Source of the DNA: Lepidonotus clava
Taxonomy: Eukaryota; Annelida; Polychaeta; Phyllodocida; Polynoidae
DNA length: 64,000 bases
Assembly (NCBI GenBank): GCA_936440205.1
Contig: OW387140.1
Span: 34,841,659-34,905,658, forward strand
Direction of reading: 5' to 3'
Shown here: positions 61,190 through 64,000 of the stretch, in pieces
Layout: the number at the start of each line of letters is the position of its first letter
Position numbering within the stretch: the stretch's first letter is position 1
The notes under the pieces: generated by a model
What the model was told of the DNA's origin: nothing
The model's database searches: none
Seen by the model: only the letters and a program-made list of their open reading frames with translations
Translations under genes and position numbers: made by a program

Positions 61190-61500
61190 CATCCAGTCCT
61201 TCCCCCATGGGCACAAACCCGCGCGAGCAGCTCTCAGCTCGCGCTGAGCCGTTCACAGTGAGCAGCTCGTGAGCAAGAAGAAGCGGCGGCGGTGTTGGAG
61301 GAGGAGCAGCTCGCTCCAGCCGTGCTCCAGCTCCAACCCTGCCCGGCTCTGACGTCAGAGCAGCAGGCAGCCATGCGTCAATCCCGAGCAGCTCGCCGGG
61401 CACGGGAGCAGCTCCAACCGCAGCGCCCCCCAGCGGGGAGCAGCTCACTGTCACATAGACGATCCCCACCGCTGCCTGCACCAATGCAACGCGGAATTTC
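61190..61500. promoter_or_regulatory. CpG-rich block with CRE palindrome and six GAGCAGCTC words
   Basis: GAGCAGCTC occurs exactly at 61225, 61260, 61304, 61386, 61406 and 61438. GCTCTGACGTCAGAGC at 61346-61361 is a perfect 16-bp palindrome around the full cAMP-response element TGACGTCA. The base composition contrasts with its surroundings. A promoter or enhancer is plausible; the frames through it look like composition artefacts. Confidence 0.5.
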
Positions 61501-61951
61501 CGAAAGTGCTCCTGGTGATTATCTTATCTATCGTCCCTAACTAACCCTTCTTCTCTGTTTCTTAATTTAACCCTTATGACTCCAATCCGGCCATACCCGC
61601 CCGAGGGTGTGCTCTCCAATCCAGCCTTAGCCGCCTGGAAAAACGGTTATTATTCCATAATTTTCCTAAGAAAACACTGAATAATAAAGGTATATGACCG
61701 GCCAATATATCTTTTAAACCCCGATTCAATTTTTGTATTGATGCTACACACCATATTTGCATAATTCAAATATATCGGTTTATGTCAGGTTTTGATCTTC
61801 CTCAATAGTAAGGAACAGAGCAAATCCCCGAGGGAAATCCCTGGAAATTCTGGAGATGGGAATTATTCATTAAATCCGTGGGGTCTAAAGGGTTAACGGT
61901 ATGTTCTCTATCCGTCCTTCCTTTTAGTATCTATCTACCTATCTGTCCCAG

Positions 61952-62085
61952 GGCTGCATGCCTATCCTTACGAGACCATTGAGGCTGGTTGCGTGGCTCT
62001 GAAATACTATCAGTCATACAACACAGGCTGTAGCAAGGGAGGAGCCAGCGTTATCTATGGAGCCAAGCTCGTCGGCGATCGATAA
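61952..62085 (+). CDS. Candidate terminal coding exon, 43 codons and stop
   Basis: A pyrimidine-rich stretch ends in CAG at 61949-61951. Then comes an open frame starting LHAYPYETIEAGCVALKYYQ and ending IYGAKLVGDR with stop TAA at 62083-62085. The mix of residues looks like real protein, unlike neighbouring frames. I do not recognise the family and see no partner exon nearby. It could also be a repeat-borne fragment. On the strand opposite to Go-alpha, it would be nested in or beside that gene. Confidence 0.4.
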
Positions 62086-62142
62086 TTTGACTGCTTGTGT
62101 AGACTGTCGACGGCCGGGCAATGTGACAGACTGAACATTTGG

Positions 62143-62474
62143 TACAGTACTACTTTCAGTAGTGAGTACAATTATCCATGTACCAGTTGGTGCAGTGATA
62201 CATGTACCAGTTGGTAAAGTAATCTGTGTACCAGTTGGTAAAGTAATCTGTGTACCAGTTGGTGCAGTAATACATGTACCATTTGGTACAATAATCCATG
62301 TACCAGTTGGTGCAGTAATATATTACATGTACCATTTGGTACAATAATCCATGCACCACTTGGTGCAGTAATACTTGTACCAGTTGGTACAGTAATCCAT
62401 TACCAGTTGGGGCAGTAATACATGTACCATTTGGTACAATAACCCATGTACCAGTTGGGGCAGTAATACAATGA
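62143..62474. repeat. Minisatellite, 24-bp unit, about 13 copies
   Basis: Units vary around GTACCAGTTGGTGCAGTAAT plus ACAT. Two sub-types alternate (CAGTTGGTGCAGTAATACAT and CATTTGGTACAATAATCCAT). Both strands stay open because 24 is divisible by three; the frames are artefacts. Confidence 0.9.
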
Positions 62475-63582
62475 ATGTACCAGTGGATAGAGAAGTAAGT
62501 AAATATAAAATAGTATACGTACACTAAACATGTAGAATTACGTAGAGTATTGAGTTTGAGCATCAGTATTACTATATAGGCAGTGGTATGTTTATGTAAA
62601 CATGGGTCTGTCGATGGCGCATCTATTATTTACAAGAAGAATGCTCTTGGAAATGCCATACTTGAGTCGTTATTACCAGCTGTTCTTGCTGTGCAAAACA
62701 GAAGGTGCACAAATAAGATTTGATAATGACGCACAAGAATGATATCAGCAAAGATGGGCGTATTGACTGTTTGTCAAATATTCAATATTACTGTTATCAC
62801 AAAAACAAACGGTATAGAGGGGCGGATAACAATGACAGATGCATGGTATGGCATGGCAAATGCAGATGTGTTATTAGTAAACTTTACCATTTACAGCTTC
62901 TAGGATTCATCCCAGATCTGTCATTTTGGTTAACTTTAGGTAAAGGAAGGGGTTCTGAACAGAATTCTCTGCTGCAGGGTTATGTCTTAAAATTTCACCG
63001 TGCATAACTACCAAGATTCTGTCAAATATAACCTTCCCTCTTTGTGATATGACCATAGCCATTTCAACTTTAAGTGGCCCCCACTACTATAGCTTAAATT
63101 ATTAGGTCCTACTTTGATTTGCATCTAAATGTTGGCTTACATTATATTTGGCTTTATTTAGGTGCAATTTCTCTACTGAGTTGGCACCTATACCTTCCTC
63201 TTCCTCTTAAATAAGGGGAAGGTAGGTGTATGAGGTGGAGTTGGGCAAAGCTTACATAAGGCTATTGAAGAAATTGTAGTTTTGTGTTGCAGTCAGTACC
63301 TTGCACACTGTCTGACTCTTGAATTATCTTGAAATAATCTATTATTTCGATATAATACACTGTATTGCACTTTAAATATGAATAAGATTATATGAGTGCC
63401 TTTGTTTCGGAGGCACCTCATATTCCTATTGAACCACATGGAAATTAGAGCTATTTCCAAACAGAGAGCCATTTTAAACACTCAAACTAACATAATATCA
63501 CATATTATATATATATACCTATGTTGTGGAAAAAAGACATAACCCTCATAATCTAAGACCTGTGATTTTACTCAAAAGTCAG
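62475..63582. other. No gene seen
   Basis: AT-rich unique-looking sequence; no splice-site-bounded frame with protein-like composition was found. Confidence 0.4.
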
Positions 63583-63650
63583 ATATCGAACCAGAGACCT
63601 ATGAAAGAGCATACCAGTGCACTACGAGTGAGCTAACTCTCCTGCAGACC
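63583..63650 (-). repeat. tRNA-like segment (SINE head)
   Basis: On the minus strand AGTTAGCTCACTCGTAGTGC resembles a pol III A box, and GGTTCGATATC the B box, at the right spacing. Stems are poor, so a SINE or pseudogene is more likely than a tRNA gene. Confidence 0.6.
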
Positions 63651-63815
63651 TATGCAATGAATCCAACCATTAGCATGTTCACATTGTATTCCCTCTCATT
63701 GTAGACCGGCCCGGATCCAATATGAATATGATCACACCAACCTGGAGTAATTTTTCCAGGGGATCAAATTAGGAGCATGTCTGCTTACGTCAGCACTAGT
63801 ACCACGGCGTTTACA

Positions 63816-63950
63816 ATGGCCCGGTTTCCATGGCAACTGCTTGCGCTGCTACTGCTGCTGCTGCTGCTGCTGCCGCCTCCAGTGTGCCTGTCCCCGGCCG
63901 ACCGTGGAGGAGAGGGGGCGGGGAGAAGGGGGGCATGTAGCTCTCTGGTA
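63816..63950 (+). CDS. Candidate first exon with signal peptide
   Basis: MARFPWQLLALLLLLLLLLP, then PVCLSPADRGG: a basic start, a long Leu core made by CTG repeats, and a likely cleavage site after the Pro-Pro-Val-Cys-Leu-Ser turn. A possible donor GTAGTAGC starts at about 63949. A perfect RFX-type word GTTTCCATGGCAAC (63824-63837) overlaps the first codons, and TTACGTCAG lies 30 bases upstream. The rest of the gene would lie past 64000. The poly-Leu stretch alone could be a chance CTG microsatellite. Confidence 0.4.
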
Positions 63951-64000
63951 GTAGCTGAGTAAAGTCTGGTTGCTCTGCCCAGGAGTACCAGAGGAAGGTA

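Noticed and set aside
61053-61484. 143-aa GC-rich minus-strand frame
   Set aside because: Low-complexity Ala/Gly/Pro composition caused by the CpG-rich block; both strands are open here and neither resembles a known protein.
62156-62563. Apparent repeat protein on the minus strand
   Set aside because: Same reason: a 24-bp minisatellite open on both strands.
45136-64000. Go-alpha exons 1-3
   Set aside because: Searched for P-loop (GAGESGKST) and IIHEDGFS-type exons on the minus strand and found none; they probably lie beyond the window.

Overview
The window looks like animal nuclear DNA: spliced genes with long introns, consensus GT-AG splice sites, a LINE, SINE-like repeats and many small inverted-repeat (MITE-like) elements. 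The palindrome TAGGCCTA occurs at least ten times (about one expected). I read it as a marine invertebrate but cannot place it to phylum from sequence alone.

Two host genes, both on the minus strand, can be read with confidence. From 24167 down past base 1 runs a flavin oxidase of the peroxisomal sarcosine/L-pipecolate oxidase (PIPOX) family. Eight exons are visible, the eighth cut by the window edge. From 45135 down to 37265 run the last five exon positions of a G protein alpha subunit of the Go class. Its exons 1-3 were not found. Go-alpha carries two tandem, diverged copies of the 129-nt exon that encodes switch I (40617-40745 and 41322-41450), which implies alternative versions of the nucleotide-switch region.

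Intron 4 of the PIPOX-like gene is 18.5 kb long because it holds a Polinton/Maverick element (3248-21002, 17,755 bp) with 137-bp terminal inverted repeats and a perfect 6-bp target duplication CATGAT. The element looks whole. The left part, on the minus strand, carries an unknown gene, a protein-primed family B DNA polymerase and a two-exon gene that I suggest holds PC4-like folds. The right part, on the plus strand, carries one lone gene and then a very tight run: packaging ATPase, small virion-type protein, unknown, integrase with chromodomain, minor capsid, second small basic protein, major capsid, adenain-type protease and a coiled-coil protein. Long hairpins sit near the left end and in the central gap.

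Between the PIPOX-like gene and Go-alpha (24.2-37 kb) lie a 5'-truncated LINE (25005-26983) and several non-autonomous DNA elements, among them a 1.4-kb one (34981-36382) with five exact copies of a 15-mer. The 45-64 kb region is mostly repeats: a 1.83-kb inverted-repeat element with a 5-bp target duplication and a nested MITE, foldbacks, minisatellites, tRNA-like SINE heads and paired MITEs. It also holds two candidate plus-strand host exons: a terminal exon at 61952-62085 and a signal-peptide exon starting at 63816.
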